Counted from the stretch's first letter, positions 38,829-54,400 are shown. The stretch: 64,000 nt of DNA from Eudromia elegans (GCA_003342815.1 PTEX01000060.1:2389849-2453848); one strand, 5' to 3'. Notes: generated from the letters alone by a model not told the origin. A program made the numbers and translations.

Positions 38829-41437
38829 GTCAGAGGGTTTTTTTTCCAAGAATTGACACACAATGCTGTAACAGCAGGTAAAAAAGGGAGAGACAGACAG
38901 AGAGAAAGGCTGGAGAGATTTTTTTTAAAGGTTATTTATCAGGGATGACCTATGTCCACTTTTAGGGAAATACACTACAAAGGCCAACAAACTTTCAAGT
39001 TTGTTACTTGAAAGTAATCCCCAAATAGGGTGGCTCTGAACAGGGGACTGATACATCAAGAAAAGCCCAGCAGACGCCAAGTGATCCCATTACTCAAAGG
39101 GAATCTATGCAAGGAGTCACTAGAATATTTTAGCCAGCGGCTGGCAAGAGCTCCCAGCCTTTAGGTGCCACCACGACCCAGAGTCAGAGGGAGCCAAGAG
39201 ATGCTGCTGCCCGTGAAAACCCCCACAACAGCCTGGTTGGGCACGACCTCCCGCAATCCTGTTCTCATCACAGATCAGCTCCCGCACCCTGGGGAAGCCT
39301 GGAAAACCCAAGGCTTCCCTCTTCTAGTAGCCACAAGGCAGGCAGGACAGGTTTGAGGCATCAACCGAGCTGATTTTTTGGATGGCACTGAAGATTAAGG
39401 CTATAACACCTCCCAAAACACGCAGCAAAACGTTTCCAAATGCACAAAACCAGACAGACCTCGCAGCCAGCATCCCTCACACCAAAGCAGGCACTGAAGG
39501 GCAGCCCATTTGAACATATTTTGGTTTGGAAGCAAAACACATTGCTTTTCGCTGGTACAGCTTAGCTCTACGCTTCAGAGGAACCAACACTCTAGGGAAG
39601 CAAAACACCAAGGTAATTTGTTTCCCTACTCGCTCTGTGCACCAGATCCCAACCCAAAATGCTCATGTGAGCAGGACAAGCTTGGGTTCCTGCACCCCAA
39701 CAGTCACGGGGGAAAAGCCTTCCCATGACAGAGTTTCCTCGCTCACCTGCAGGACAAAAGACTCCAGTTGGCAAAAGCAGCTGCTGTGTCAGAATTGTCT
39801 TTGCCCACTTTCCCCTTCCTCGCCGCAGTGATTTACAGGCTTCCTTAAAACTCAATGTCAATCTGTATAGCTGCAAGACCTTCCAAGAAAGGAGAATTGC
39901 CATCTCGAGTCTAAATACACCACACTACCATTAAAAAGAAAAATAACAAATTTATATTGAAATGCACAAAGCCACAGAAACCACAAAAAGGCTGCGTTTG
40001 TTTACAGCATACACAATACCTATTGCCACTGCTATGCTGCCACATTCTGCCTGTATTGGACGGAAGACTTTGGCATTTTTGGCAAGCAAAGAAACCTAAA
40101 CAGCAACTGGATGTGCTACGAGAAGAACAAATATGCAAATATTTGCAAAAATGCAAAAAATTCCACACTAATCTTAGAAAGCTAGGCAGAGCATTTATGT
40201 AAACAATACATGGCCAAACATTTCTGTTTCCAGTGACACTAAATATACACATAGAGATGTCCTCTATTAGCTTGCACTGTGTCACTTTCAAAATGCATGC
40301 AGACTCTGTAAATATTTTTCTACAATTCCAGTATACTAAACTTCTTTGGAGAGGATGAAAAGCACCAAACTCCAACTAAAAACACATTGCCGGCAGTAGC
40401 CCAGAGCACGATTTTATGACCAAATTATAAAAGCCCCAAACCTCGGGTTTTATAAAACCATCAGTGACACAACTTGCTCGGCAGCAGCGAGACAGGCGCC
40501 GCTATAATGTTAACAGCCAGTGTGTAACATGAATGCAGCCTAAGGGCGAGGGGGGAAATCCCAGAGGGATTTTCAGCACCTTTCAGTAGTTGCAGTTAAG
40601 ACTTCTCTGGCTTAATTACTTGCATAGGGCGCAAACGGTAAAATGGTTGGGCAGGCAATAGGGCAATTAACTTCATTACAAACCCAACTGTGGTTTATTT
40701 ATAGCTTTTGAAATTCATTAGCACATTATATTTTAGACAAGAACCCAACCAAGTGGAGCTTGCTGATTAGTTATTAGCTAAATACAACTTAAATGTTTCT
40801 GAGCATTAGCAGGGATGCAAAACACTTAAGAGAACTCGGATTAATCTCAGACACCTCAAATACTGGCTCCTAACTGAAATACCCAACTTGGTCTCAGAAA
40901 TCAGATACAATTGATTTAGTAAGGGAGAATAAACGCCGGGTTCAAAGCCTCAAAGCACATTTCAACTGCTTCACTCCCAATTATTTTAACAAATATATTC
41001 AGTTATTTCCTTGCTTTCTAGCAGTCTCAGTGCTTCTGTAACACAGCAAGACTGTCTTTCATTCTGAGCCACAGCTTGCTTTCTCAACAGGCTCCATTCC
41101 TGTTGATACAACAGATGCCAAAGTAACAGACAAAAACAGTCAAAAGGTAGACATAAAATGTTATTTTTTTTCATTTTTGCAAAATCTTAAACAGTACAAA
41201 CAGAATTGTTCCTTATACAGCTTGAAAGAACATCTATAGCAGTGAAGAGCACTGATAAAATGATCCCATACAAATCTGAATAAAATTAATCATTTACTAA
41301 GGCAATTTCGTGGAATAAATAACAGTCATTTCTACACTTTTAAAGAAATACTAAAACAATGTTTAATGTCAAACACTAGAAAAACATGTGAATTCTGTGA
41401 TAAGAGAATTGCAGATTATCCTTTAACACAAGATGGG

Positions 41438-41461
41438 AAAAAAAAAAAAAAAAAAAAAAAA
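41438..41461 (+). repeat. Poly(A) run, 24 bases
   Basis: Pure A on the plus strand in intron 3, with no attached element seen. Confidence 0.95.
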
Positions 41462-43803
41462 GGTGAAACCCTACAGAAAATTACATTATTTTAAGAAGAC
41501 TTGAGCACGTGCTCTTATTTGGAGGTTATTTATTACAATACAGTCTTTATAACAGTATATACATTAAGAATAATTAAAATGTTCAGGCTACTCCCAACAT
41601 CAAAAAGAATTCGAATAAAAAAGCATATTCAGATGAACATTTCTCCAGGAAACAGCAGCACCTTATCGATTTAGAAAAACATCTTCTCTCCATATAACAA
41701 AATCAGTAAGAGTAACACGTACAGCAGGGTTTTTTTATTATTTGTTTTTAACTCATGACTCAATATTGTAGCTTCAACAGAGCAATAAATACAGGGAAAA
41801 GGAATAAGATAATGAGAAAAATACCTGCATAAAGAACAGTATCTTATGATACAACCAGCAGCCAAAATTGGCTGAGATTTAACCCTGTGCCTTCTTAGCA
41901 TTTCTCAGGACATCAAACAGTCACACCAGCAATGCAACTAACCCACATCATCCTGTAATTTCTAATTTCTACACTGGCCAGTGAGGATTCTTCCTCAAAA
42001 TATTACCAGGCAACCCACAATGCTTGTGAATATCAGAAAAAAAGAAAAAGTTTCTCCTACAACAGAAAGGCGTTAGAATATAATTCCACTTTAAGAGTAC
42101 ACAAGTTTTCCTGCTTATGTTTTTAAATTCAACTACCTAAGAAATCCTTCCTATCAAAACAATATGTAATCATAATGTGACTTGTGTTCCTCTATTAGTA
42201 TCACAGAACATGCAAACACACTGATTTCAAGCAAAAAAAATCCAAGTGCACAAAAAAAAGTTATGTTTCTACTCCTCTGCCCTTTCTGAAGACCTCAATG
42301 AACTGGTCCTCACAGACAGAATAACCATAACTTATAATCACACAGTATGCTACATGGACATACTGCTGTGCAATTTGTATTTTTTAAAGAAAAGTCCACT
42401 GCATAATAGAGAGCAGATCACCAAGTATCTTTGCATTTTTTTACTCAACGCCAATTTTCTATCTCATGGTGGGTTATTAGACCAGTGCCATTAAAAAAAA
42501 TTAGAGTTATATTTCAAATTACAAACCAACTAGCAGGTAAGAAGTATAATTATAAAAGGTGTTCCTCCATGGAACCACAAAGCATCTAACTGATCTTCGA
42601 AAAATCTAACTGCACTTCTCTTCCTCCTGTTTTTTCCCTAGGAACTGTAAAAGGTAGAATTCCCACACACAAGCAGCAACACTCAGAGGAAAATCTGATT
42701 TACAATCATGTTGTTCCAAAGTCGAGGACTGACAAGGATGCTGTGCAAGCAAATTCCTGTGAAGGACTTAAACCAGGGTATCCACTTGGGAAGGGAGTAA
42801 GAGATTAAGTTTGGGGTTGCTGCCAGCTGCTAGTTGCAATTTAAAGGACTGTGGATATCTTTATGAACTAAAATCAGGACTTTGCCCCCTTCTCTCTGAT
42901 TTTTTGATATGCTTTTCATCAGCTACACAGGGGGCAGGTAGGCAGATGGCAACATGGTGTGTGTGCATTTCCAGACATAGCTGAAGTGACTGTATATGGA
43001 TGATTCAGATATCCACAGTGATTAAAAGCATATTCACATCATTTCTAGCCCTAGAATTTCCCGTTTTCTTTTAAGATGAAGAGTAATTCCTCACCCTATC
43101 CTTCTGTTACCCTCTCTACTGTGACTGAAGTGTACTTACTGAATGATTAAAGCATTGTTTTCATGTAATTGAGCATTATATTTACCACTGTTGCTACAAG
43201 CTACCAATTCAAGCTGAATTTAAAACGCAAACATTCTATAACCCAAGATTTAATCTGCCACTTTTCACTGCCAGGTCACAAATGGCAGCTTTCAGTTAGC
43301 CCTGGGTTGACTCTCGGCTTTTCTTCCCCCCACTACAATCTTTTTAATTAATGACCTTCCTGTTGATAGCAGAGCTCTGGCATTTTTCCTTAAAGTGAAA
43401 AGTTTTGCTTTCTGTAACACTACATTTCACTCTCTTCTAATTCATTTCCCCTCCACACACACAAAATCCTCTTTCTCCTCCATATTAGTTAATATCATGT
43501 TGTCAACTCATGTCATCGGTAACTTCCACTAGCAAACTCCTTCCCTGTGACTACAAAGACTATTTAAGAAAACAACACACACAGAGCACGCCTATTTAGG
43601 CCATGATAACCAGTCTAGACACCAAACGAGGAGGAATAAAACTCACAGCGAAAGAAGTTGTACATTTATAAAGTATTTCTCTTCTGTGCCTTCTTAGACT
43701 TCAATTTAAGTTACAAAACACACTATTTCAAATGAATTAGCTTTCCAGCATTCTGAAACAAAAATGACTAAACTGCCAAATGACAGAAAAGAGAAATATA
43801 TTA

Positions 43804-44010
<207 letters not shown>

Positions 44011-45842
44011 TTATGCCCATTTACCATTAATATTAATTATATGTTTTTATATTTATCGTTATTTCTAAATAAGTGCTAATCCTGGCATATTTTTTTACAG
44101 TTTGGTAGTTCTCAATGGGTCTTCCCAGATGCTTCATAGCACTACACACCTGAATAACACATAACACATCCCTTTCATTTAAGGGATTTGTTTCTTAAAG
44201 AAAGCAGTAAATATTGAGGTTTCTCTTAAGAGTCCATACAATTCGAGTATCAAAATTCTTCCTTTTTCCAAAAATACTGAAAAAACAAATAATTAAACAA
44301 AAAACGAGCATCTGTATGAAAACATTTGTATAAATTGGCTAATCAAAGTAGGAAAAACAGAACACGTCAGGCAGACAGTGGTGCCAATCATACTGAATCT
44401 GTCCCAAACACTTCCACCTCCAAAGCAATGTAAATCAGTACTTCAGGGACAGTGATGCTGCTCAAGCAAGTGGCACTACTTGCCCAGCAGAAAGAAAGAA
44501 AATACAATAGACCTAACGCCAAACACAAAGGGTAGAAAAGGAAGGCTTTTTAAGTGGCAATTCTCATCCAGAGTAGGAAAGAAGGAACTAAGATAACTCC
44601 TCCATGGAGTCTTACTTCTACCCGCCCTGTACAGGGCATAGTTAGCTTCCTTCCCCACTCCTCCTGCAAAAACAGCCCTGTCAGTTTAAGCCCCCGAGCG
44701 CAGAGCGTCGGTGCATCAGCAGCCAGGGATGTGACAGTAATTCCACATGCCGCATGGGGATAAGTCCCCAGGATGACACTGCCAAGTGCTGAGGGAGCTG
44801 AAGGTCATTACGAGGACTCTCTTGGAAAGCAGCGACCGGATGAAGTTTCAGAGAAATCATTTTAAACTGCCTAGTAAGCATGAACACATCTCACCAGACA
44901 CATCTGTTACATAACATAAATGTCTCTTCTGCGGGAAAGGAGCAGGAATTACATTTCTTTTTGCATGGTTTTGAAGACCTCTACTAATGCTTACATGTTT
45001 AATTTGATATGATTTCAGAAATAAAACAATATAGATTTTACACTATGTAGAAAATATAACATATCCAGTGAGTGAAAGTCATTTAAGCTTTCAGTATAGA
45101 TGTTTCGTTACTGTTGTTGCTATTTATATGGCTGTTATTACATGCTCTGCTTTCACAACGCAGCTAGCTCTTCATTGAGCAAGGCCGAGTTTAATTAAAC
45201 CAGCTAGAGTCAATCCATACATGGACAAACTGAACTAATTTAGGTGCTAGACTAACTGCGTCTTCCTGCAGGTTTCCATCTGTTTAGTAAAACTGAAAGT
45301 ACACCTTTTTAATATTTTACAGTCAGTCACATGTCCTTAGCAGAGACTGAAGCAAAACCAAAGATCAGTCAGGTCAGCTCAAGCAGTTCAAATTGCTGGT
45401 CCCAGTTAAATAGGACTATTTTTGCCTGGAGGAAATCAGGAGAAGCTGATGCAACCCCTTGCAAGAGTGCAGCAACAAGGGACTGTAACAGTAACCCCTT
45501 CCAGAACGAGAACATCTATCCACAGCCCGAGTCATTACCGCAATTGGATTTAGATTCTTTTGAAATTTTACCCACCTATGAAATGGAGAGGGCATACATT
45601 AAACAATTCTTGAAATTACTTAAATGGCAGCTTCTTGCCTAAAATATTACATCTTTGAAAATATTTGCAGCTGTTTCAATTTTAGTGAGCTTTCCTAGTG
45701 CAAAAGCATCAGAGACATGCTAGCATAAGCCAGGCTTCCCACTGACAATTAAATTTCATATTTAGGTCTTAATTCAGACTTTAGACAGTTATGTACAAAA
45801 GCAACCAGAAAACCTTTTTTATTAATTCTTAGAAGGCCAAAA

Positions 45843-45870
45843 AGTATTTTCTATGGAGTATTTTCTATGT
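45843..45870. repeat. 14-base tandem duplication
   Basis: AGTATTTTCTATGG is followed directly by AGTATTTTCTATGT. A minor local duplication in intron 2. Confidence 0.9.
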
Positions 45871-48800
45871 CATTACACAGTGAGTAATGATTTACTCAGA
45901 CCTTGCAAATAGATGACGAGGTCGCTTTCCCTAGGAGACCTATCAATAAATCTCCTTGAAGGTAGAGAAGAAGCAACAAATAGGCAACTGCTTCCAAAAC
46001 AGCAACTGCCACTTTGGCCCAGCATCCCTGGTGGGGAAGATGAGCGATGCACGTGCAGCTTGTCACACAACGTTGCTCCCAAGTCACTGCTGCTCCTGCT
46101 CTCTGGAGACTCTCCTGCCCAGAACAAAGTTTGCAGGAAACTCTCCCCCAGTCCAAAGCCCTGAGCAGGCTAGAGCTCCACAGAACACACATACGTCCAG
46201 CATACAAGGACTGGGACTGAGATGCTCTTATCAAAAAAGGCCAGAATACGCTTTACAGATAGCAATGATGCACCGCGTGCATGATCCGACTGCACAAATC
46301 TGTTCTATCTAATCTCCCTCCACTTCTGCAGAAGCAGCTCCCTAGATTCCCACATTCTCACAGTACCTCTTTGCACTGTGGCAAGCAGGCCACAGTTATG
46401 TGAAACATCAGAGCATTAGTGCTATTCCTTCAATGGATTGAGGCATGTGACAGCAAACAGCAATCTGGCCTGGAAATGAGACAGCTACATCCGCTCTCAG
46501 GGCTGCTGAAAAAGTCAAAAGCGTCTCAGACTGCATCACACAGCAATGGATTCAAGGGATCATACAAGTCCCTTCCTCCACCACAAAGTGGTTGGAGAAG
46601 GAAGAAAAGCAGGGAAGTCTCACCCGCAATGAGTCAACCTCATCCTCTGCCCCCACCTAGCAGTGGATGAGGGATGGCAGCTCAAGTGACAGAGACACGG
46701 AGCATGTTCCAAGGGAAGGATTTTTCCATGTCATGAGCTCAGAAGCAGCTCTCAAAGAATACATATCAGCATCCAGTAGCAACATGCAAATATGACCTTC
46801 TAAAGTTCAAAGACTTTATACACGATGGCTCTCAACATCTTCCTGATTAAGTAGCTAATTTATAGCCCATGTTGTGTATGGGCAGAATTGTTCTTTTTTC
46901 CCCTTTTCAAATGTATTTCTTTGCACTTTTCAACATCAAATTCAGAAAATCATTCTAATTGCCAGATCTTTCCAGAACTGGTGAGTGAGATTATAACGTC
47001 CTACACAGTCTCATATAAGGAAGTATTCTTCATTCATTTTTTCAGGTTTTTTGAAGGTCTCTGAAGGCTAAAGAACAGAGTAGGAACACTACTATCAACT
47101 GCTTTCTATTATGAAAATTGATTATTTCTTCCTTTTTTTGTTTCACCTATTTTATCCACTAATTAATGATCTACTGATTCCCAAAAGTCTCAGCAAAAGC
47201 CGTGTGGGAACTGGCTTTTAACATAACACAACAATCAGGTCACGCTCCTTCGGAAAGCACTAGAAATTTGGAAGGCTCAGCTTTTTAATAATCACCTTAT
47301 CAACTACTTCTTTGTTTAAATGCCATTTTCTGGCTCTTACACACTACACTCAATCACTGAGGCTCAGAATTTTATTCTCATCATAAAAATCTCCAAATAG
47401 TCCTTCCCTATAACTGAACTTTCATACACTTCAACTATAAGTCTTCCTGACTACTTCCTCATTATTATTTCGTCTTGTTAGTGACTTCAGCTGAACAAAG
47501 CCATTTATTTCCCCATCTTTGATTTGCAAGTCCCTTGGGACCGGGAGTCCCCTGCAGAGGGACCCTACAAAGAGATTGTGCTGCAGATAAGAAGTCATTG
47601 CAGGAGTCACTTTGCAACAGAAAAATCACATGCATCTCTCAGGAGACAGGTTTGCTACATGAACAGCAGTTCAGGTACCTACATGTATCCAATATTTCCC
47701 TCTTTTGCTTCTCATAATTAGGAGAATTAAGAAGAGTCTCATAGTGTCTGACATGCCCAGAGATCTGGTGTATAACTAGAAATCTCCAGTAGAGGAACAG
47801 CTAAAAATAATAAAACTTTAAACCATGCCAGCTAAATTCAGAGGGCAATATCCAACCACAGCCTGACACTGCAGTGTGAGGTGACTGGACGGCAGAGCAG
47901 GGAAGACCACGGCACAATTCAGAAGAGCAAAGATAAAAAAAGCACATATAAAATTTAGATTACTTGAAAAACTCAAAATCCGTAGAATTTTTTACTTAAA
48001 TTTAAAAACTCACTTTGAACTTCCCAAATAATTGATTTTAACGAGCTGCCTGGATCTCCTCGGTTAGCTCCTCTCCTCAGCCTTCTCTCTCATCTTTTGA
48101 TGAGAAGCAGCACTCGAGGCAGTTTGGAGGCCTCGCTGCAGACGCAGAGTTTGATCAACTTATTAAAGAGGTTGCTGAGTTTGCCATCAGAAAACTTCCA
48201 AAAACTCACAGAGTCTGTAGGCTTCACATGTGTATGCATAATAGCCCTTACAGTAAGCACAACTTATCTCATTCTTAAAGTGATGTATAATTCAGAACTA
48301 GGGCATGATCATGTTTATAAACAGGAAAGAAGTTTCATTTTTAACTAACCTGATAATTACTGGTAAAATTCACTGGAAGCAGCTAAGAACATAGACGTGC
48401 CATTTGCAACCATTTTTCAGAGCAAGACTGTATCCAAAACAGGCAGTTTAAACTAGAAACATGCAACTTAGAAAAAAGGGACTGACTGCTGATAACTTCC
48501 AAAATAATGACTCTAATAAGCAGAGGTATTTGAGGTTAGGGAAAGAGAACCACTCACACAACTTTATCCATACAAACTACTCTGGAGGACAACAAATTGC
48601 ATTTAAGTCATTCATTTTGTGGGGAGAGTGTTATTTCAACATAAAGTTACCTCTCAGTAAGAGGGCTAGTTGCTATTCTCACCTTAACAACTGCAGACAT
48701 GTGCCATTATAAAGGTTCAAATTAAAACAATTACTTTCTACTAGGCCCCAAGGAAACCCCAGAAGCTATAATGGGATTTCCTTCATTTATAACCATAATT

Positions 48801-49207
48801 AAGAAAAATATAAAATCAGAAAGCTATGTTGAGCATAGGATAATTAAAACTCATCATAGCCCCCACATCTGGAAACCAGGAAAAAAAAAATCAAATAAAA
48901 TCAGTTTAAAACACTTCTTTGCATAAGAGAGAGATCAGGTTTCCTTGGGTTCCCGCCAGCATATATTTGCAGGAAGTGAAAATGTATTTTTTGAATAAGG
49001 AAAAAGGAGAAAAGGAAATAAAATAAACAAAATGAATGCACTGACTTGTTTATCAACTCAAAAGTTTCTACAAAAGCAGAAAACAAAAACGTGCACACTA
49101 AACTGGCAAGTCCAGAGAGCAAGATCATGGCAGTTGTTGCTTATCTTACTCCACTTCACTGCAAACGTGCCTACTTTCAGAAAGAAACTATGTAAATTAA
49201 GAAGCTA

Positions 49208-49543
<336 letters not shown>

Positions 49544-50089
49544 CTATATTACAAAGATCTCCTTTGAACTTGTTCCAGCTGTTGCAATATTTATACCAGG
49601 AAACAGAACAGGTGATCTTACATTAAAAGTATAGGAGTAGTTTTATTACCTTGTTACTAGTGGTTGTATCAGTCCTAAATGTTATGTTAGCTATAAGTAT
49701 ATTAACATATGCTAACTCTATACAGCATTTTGTTTTCCAGGCCAGAATACACTAAGTAATCCAACTACTGGGCTTACACAGTGCCTACAAAATAAAGGAT
49801 TTCTAAAAACTTTCTACTCCAATTAATGGTCTAAAAATCCTCCAAAAACTTCCACCATCCATGGGAAGAACATCATCTTCTTGACACATTTTTGAGAAGG
49901 ACATGCTAACTTTACCAAATCCTATAGTAGGAAACAAACAACACCTCAAATATGAGTGTCTTTTTTTTTTTTTTTGTCTCATTAATGCCCATTCTGTGTT
50001 TCATAAAGGAAAGTTACACAAAGACTCAAATCCTCCAGTTTCTAAACATCTTTCTGTCCACTCAAATTCTACAGCTACCTAGGAAGGAG

Positions 50090-50388
50090 GTATAGAGAAA
50101 AAGGAGTCAGACTCTTCCCAGCGGTGCAGGGATGGAACAAGAGGCAATACACACAGGTTCAATCATGAGAAGTTCCATCAGACCTAAAGAAGAAACGTTT
50201 TTAGTTGAAGGTGGCTGCGTACAGGAGATTACTCAAAGAGGTGGTGAAACCGCATCAATGGAGAGGCTCACAACTCAACAGGACAAGATTCCAAGAGACC
50301 TTGTCCAACAGGCCTGGTTTTGAGCAGGAACTCGGAACCAGACGTTCTCCAGAAGTCCCTCTCACCTACAAGCTCCTATGATTCTACA
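50090..50388 (+). mobile_element. CR1 LINE 3' region, about 300 bases, strongly diverged
   Basis: Reading along the plus strand: GACTCTTCCCAGCGGTGCAG, ACAAGAGGCAATACACACAG, AGTTCCATCAGACCTAAAGA, GAAGGTGGCTG, CAAAGAGGTGGTGAAACCGC and finally CTCCTATGATTCTACAAAG. This is the full order of a CR1 3' unit from the AAGAGGCAAT block to the terminal repeats, with many substitutions and small gaps. It is older than the copies at 16377 and 58230. Confidence 0.85.
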
Positions 50389-50783
50389 AAGTTAGATGCT
50401 GGGTCAAGCAGGAGAGTTGCTACATTTGGGCAGGGAGGAGGGTTGTTTGTGTTTCAATAGCTACATCATTTTTATCTGGCCTGATCTCCCATGGATTCTC
50501 AGCACTGGTAGGAAGTACCAAAGATGGTGGAAATTCGGCCAATGAATTATAAATTTAGATTAGAAAAATTCTAAATAGACATGCTTCAAACCATTAATAC
50601 TGAGAAGAGGTGGGCTGTGCCATGTAACTCCTCTCAAGGGCTCAGTTCATTGATGCACAAGTGTGGAGAAGGAAGTAGTTGCTCTGGAGTTGCTCAGACT
50701 GAAGAGGAAGCAGCTGTTTTAGAGAGACAAGACAAGGAATCTGCTACAATGAACTGTAGCAGAGTTCAGCCAGAATTAGTATC

Positions 50784-50788
50784 AAAAN

Positions 50789-50838
<50 letters not shown>
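50784..50838 (+). repeat. Poly(A) run, 55 bases with one N
   Basis: The longest homopolymer in the window, broken only by the ambiguous base at 50788. I saw no polyadenylation signal close upstream, no target-site duplication and no recognisable parent gene in the 200 bases before it, so a retrocopy tail is not supported. The true length is uncertain. Confidence 0.9.
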
Positions 50839-50841
<3 letters not shown>

Positions 50842-51393
50842 TGAACTAAGGATTATGGAGAAATATATGCACAAATAGCCTTCTAAGAAGTGTTTTATAC
50901 ATTACTTACTCAAGCGCCAATACTAGTTATGCCATAACGGACTGGGCCATGATTCAAACCAGCAAATCTTTCTGTTCAACGAAAGCCTTTGTGTGGCCTA
51001 CACACTACACAGAGCACTAGTTTCTACCTCATCTGCTATTGCGGGAAAGACATTAATGTCAAAATAGAGTGAGAATTTTCTGTGCTTCCTAAAATAGCGC
51101 TGACTTATGTGTCAGAAGTATAGCAGGAAAAGACTGGCATGGGAATAGGGTATGTTAATTTATTTTAAAAATAATGTCAATCAAAAGTCAAATGTTTATT
51201 TCTATAGCTTTTCCTGAACAGATTTATGCTATTACTATAAATCACTGCTTTCCCTCCTCTTTCCTACTCTATTGCCAATTGAAATACAGAAAAGACTCAG
51301 GAAAAGTGACATATGAAATGGTATGAAGAAACACAGCTAATAATAAAAAGCAGCTAAATGTAAGAGAGCAATGCAACCTGATGCATGTCCATT

Positions 51394-51415
51394 AAAAAAA
51401 AAAAAAAAAAAAAAA
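51394..51415 (+). repeat. Poly(A) run, 22 bases
   Basis: Pure A on the plus strand in intron 1, with no attached element seen. Confidence 0.95.
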
Positions 51416-54400
51416 TCAGAGTCCTTTACAAACATCAGTTAAATCAAATACGGGCCACAGCTGAATAAAGACTATGAATATCTCATCTGCTGTGTAGGGG
51501 GCTTCCCTTCCTCCCACACTACCAGCATGTGACTACAGGGGACAAGCAACAGAGATACTTCTAGTTTCCACCTCAGTTTCTTTCAATTCCCTGTACTGCA
51601 GGGAAGTACTAAAGTTGACACTAACACAAGAGAAAGATCCTCAAATCTGTCAGGCTGCAGCAGTCCCTTATTCCCACTGGGATAAACTCTACTCAAGTGG
51701 ATCCCTTTGAGCTTTTATGTGGCAGAGATGGTTGTCAAAACCTCCTGACATCAAATAGGGGGACTTGGCCAAATCTGAGCTGTCACAAATTGCGCTGCTT
51801 TCCAGGCTAGACAGAGACACATCTTCTTTACCACCACACCACAAAGCACTCATTAAAAACACACACAAAATGTGTCAAAATTACCAAATCACAATTCCAC
51901 CCCATGCAAAACAATCTCTGGGAAGAGACTAGAAAGGCCGAGACCAATATCCACCATATATCCATTACCCTACACGGACTCCATCGCATAACTTTGCACG
52001 TCTGTTAGTCGCACTTAAAGCAGAAAACAGACACTGATATTTTCTCAAGTAGCTTTGGTGGCTGCCAGTAAAGAATATCTAGATTTAAAATACTTATGGA
52101 GTATTAAATATCTATTTAATCAGCAAGAAAAATTTCAGACTTAGTAAGAACTAAGCACTAGTGGAATATAACAACTTAATATATAACTTAATCTGTAAGA
52201 ACTCCAAGACACCAATAACAAAGACAACCCTGATTTCAAAGCTAGATGCTGAAAGCTGACATTTTCCTCTTGTCACACTTGAGGTTTTTCTACGCTACGA
52301 CATTTTATGCACTGAAACTTTAAACTTAAGCAGTAGCACACTCCACAAATGCAGCATTTGGCCTTTATAAGCATTAGAAAGAGACTTAAGTACATTATCC
52401 CCAGACCCCACTGCCAGCTGAGCTACTTGCCTGCAGCCCCCTTGCAATACAACTCCACTTTCTTCTCTTCCAAATCTGCAAGACGGTGGCATCCTATGGA
52501 TAGCACTTTCCCAGATGCCCCAAAACCTCAACAACCAAGAGCAAAAAGGAATTTACACAAATTGTGCACTGCCACAAGGTGGATGGCCTGAAAACATACA
52601 AAGCTTTCAAGACTTTGGCTTTCTGATTTCCTTCTGTTTGCATCCACAAGCGATAGCTCTTGATCTCCTTTGGGCCTTTAAGGGAAACAGAGAGTGCAGA
52701 AGATTCAGAAATACTGCAGAACAAGAAATAAATGAAGCCCAGTTCGGAGAAAAGAAAGGATCAACAGAGGAAGGGGGGGAAGGGGAGAGGAAAAAAGCTA
52801 AATACTTCGTGAGTAAAAAATAGAAACAGTAGAGCTATGAATAAAACACAAGAGAAAATTCAGGGAAAAAAGGCTAAAAATAAACAGATTTTTCTAAAGA
52901 AAAACTAAAGATACAATAGATACAAGCAGTCAGAATAACTTCAAGCACTCAAATATTGTATAGAGCAGCCAGAGGATTTTTTTTAATATTCTAAATTGTT
53001 ATTTTTCTATGATTTACAAATCCAAAAGACAAGATTTTTGTCCCTAATGCAAGAGTAGCCATTTATCCTTTAAGAGATAGCCAAGCAGCACACACTTAAC
53101 TACAAGAAAATTTTAAGAAAGCAGAAAATTTCATAGTAATAAAAACAAAGAAGTGGAAGCATAAATGGGGACAATAAAGCAAATGATTTATAACCTATAA
53201 TCTATGCATTTATAATCTATGTAGAAGTTTTATTTCAGAGCTAAACCTGAAATAGCTCCTGAAATTTCAGGAAAACCTACCAGATTATCAGGGCAAGTAT
53301 ACATGCACCTAGATGAAACTCAGATTACAGGACTTCAGTCTGCAAGCAACCAAACTTTTGCATGCTTCAATCTGATATGACAAAATACATTGCTCTCCAA
53401 TGACAACGCCACAAGATGCTGATTTGATGAAATATGTCCTGATTAAGTGCTGTAGGCACAGGAGGAAAGTGTAGAAAAAAAAAAATAATGAAGCACCTGC
53501 CAGTGTGTCTTCCAGAGAAAACATGCATGTCCCTAAATAGGATAATTGGCTTGAAAGGGAGAATGTCTTTAGGAAAAGCCTCTTGAGTAAAGTAAGGCCA
53601 GAACGTGGGAAACATGATTTCCTTTCTACCTCAGAAGACTGATCCAGGGCTGATCCAGTGCCCCATTACCATCTGGGGCCAGTTTCTGAGGAAAACTGAA
53701 AACAGGAAGCCTCAGGCCTGCTTCTAAGAAAAAATAGCTTTCTCCTCATTTCTGCAGGCAACTGGTGAAAATTTAAAACATGAAATTAGATTACGCTTTC
53801 GCACTGCCTGGCAGCGTTAGAAGACTTTAAAGGCAATCCCATACCCTTGATGCAACAAGCAGAAAGATTAATAGATCACAGAGAGCACAGCAAAAGACAC
53901 AGTCACAAACCAGTCCTCCAGAATTTGAACACGAGCACCACGAAGCTGTCCCGAACAGCTGAACCTTTTATGCGCTTAGTCCACCTGGAAGATTTCTCCT
54001 CTTCCTCCTCCTGTTCATCAAACCAACTCCGAAAATCCGATAGAGAGAACCCGCACTTTCTCTACAGTTCAAAACAAGTTCTGATGCAACTTTCACTAAA
54101 ACATTCTGACCATTAAAAACATGCAGGTAAAACATAATGAAAGTTTCATAGATGCGAAAAGCACATAACGTGTTCTCGTCAAGCCCAAAAGTTTTCCCTA
54201 TGAAATTAAGTTTAGTATAGGTGGAACAAACAGGAGAGAGAGGCTACTACATCTCTAAGATTATTTTCATACGAAAACTGAAGAAGGTAGAAAGAAGATG
54301 GGTACTTTTTAAGCCTTCACACACAGCATGATTTTATACATAGCATTTGGGTGGGGAGAAGGCACAGAAGGATGAGAAGGAACTTGAAGTAAAGCACTGA

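Noticed and set aside
39911-40375. 154-codon minus-strand open frame with many cysteines
   Set aside because: It has no recognisable domain, no plausible splice sites in frame with TMEM135 and no matching human TMEM135 peptide.
50581-50844. Open frame ending in poly-lysine
   Set aside because: The lysines come from the poly(A) run containing an N, and the upstream part resembles no known protein. A retrocopy was considered, but no polyadenylation signal or target-site duplication was seen.
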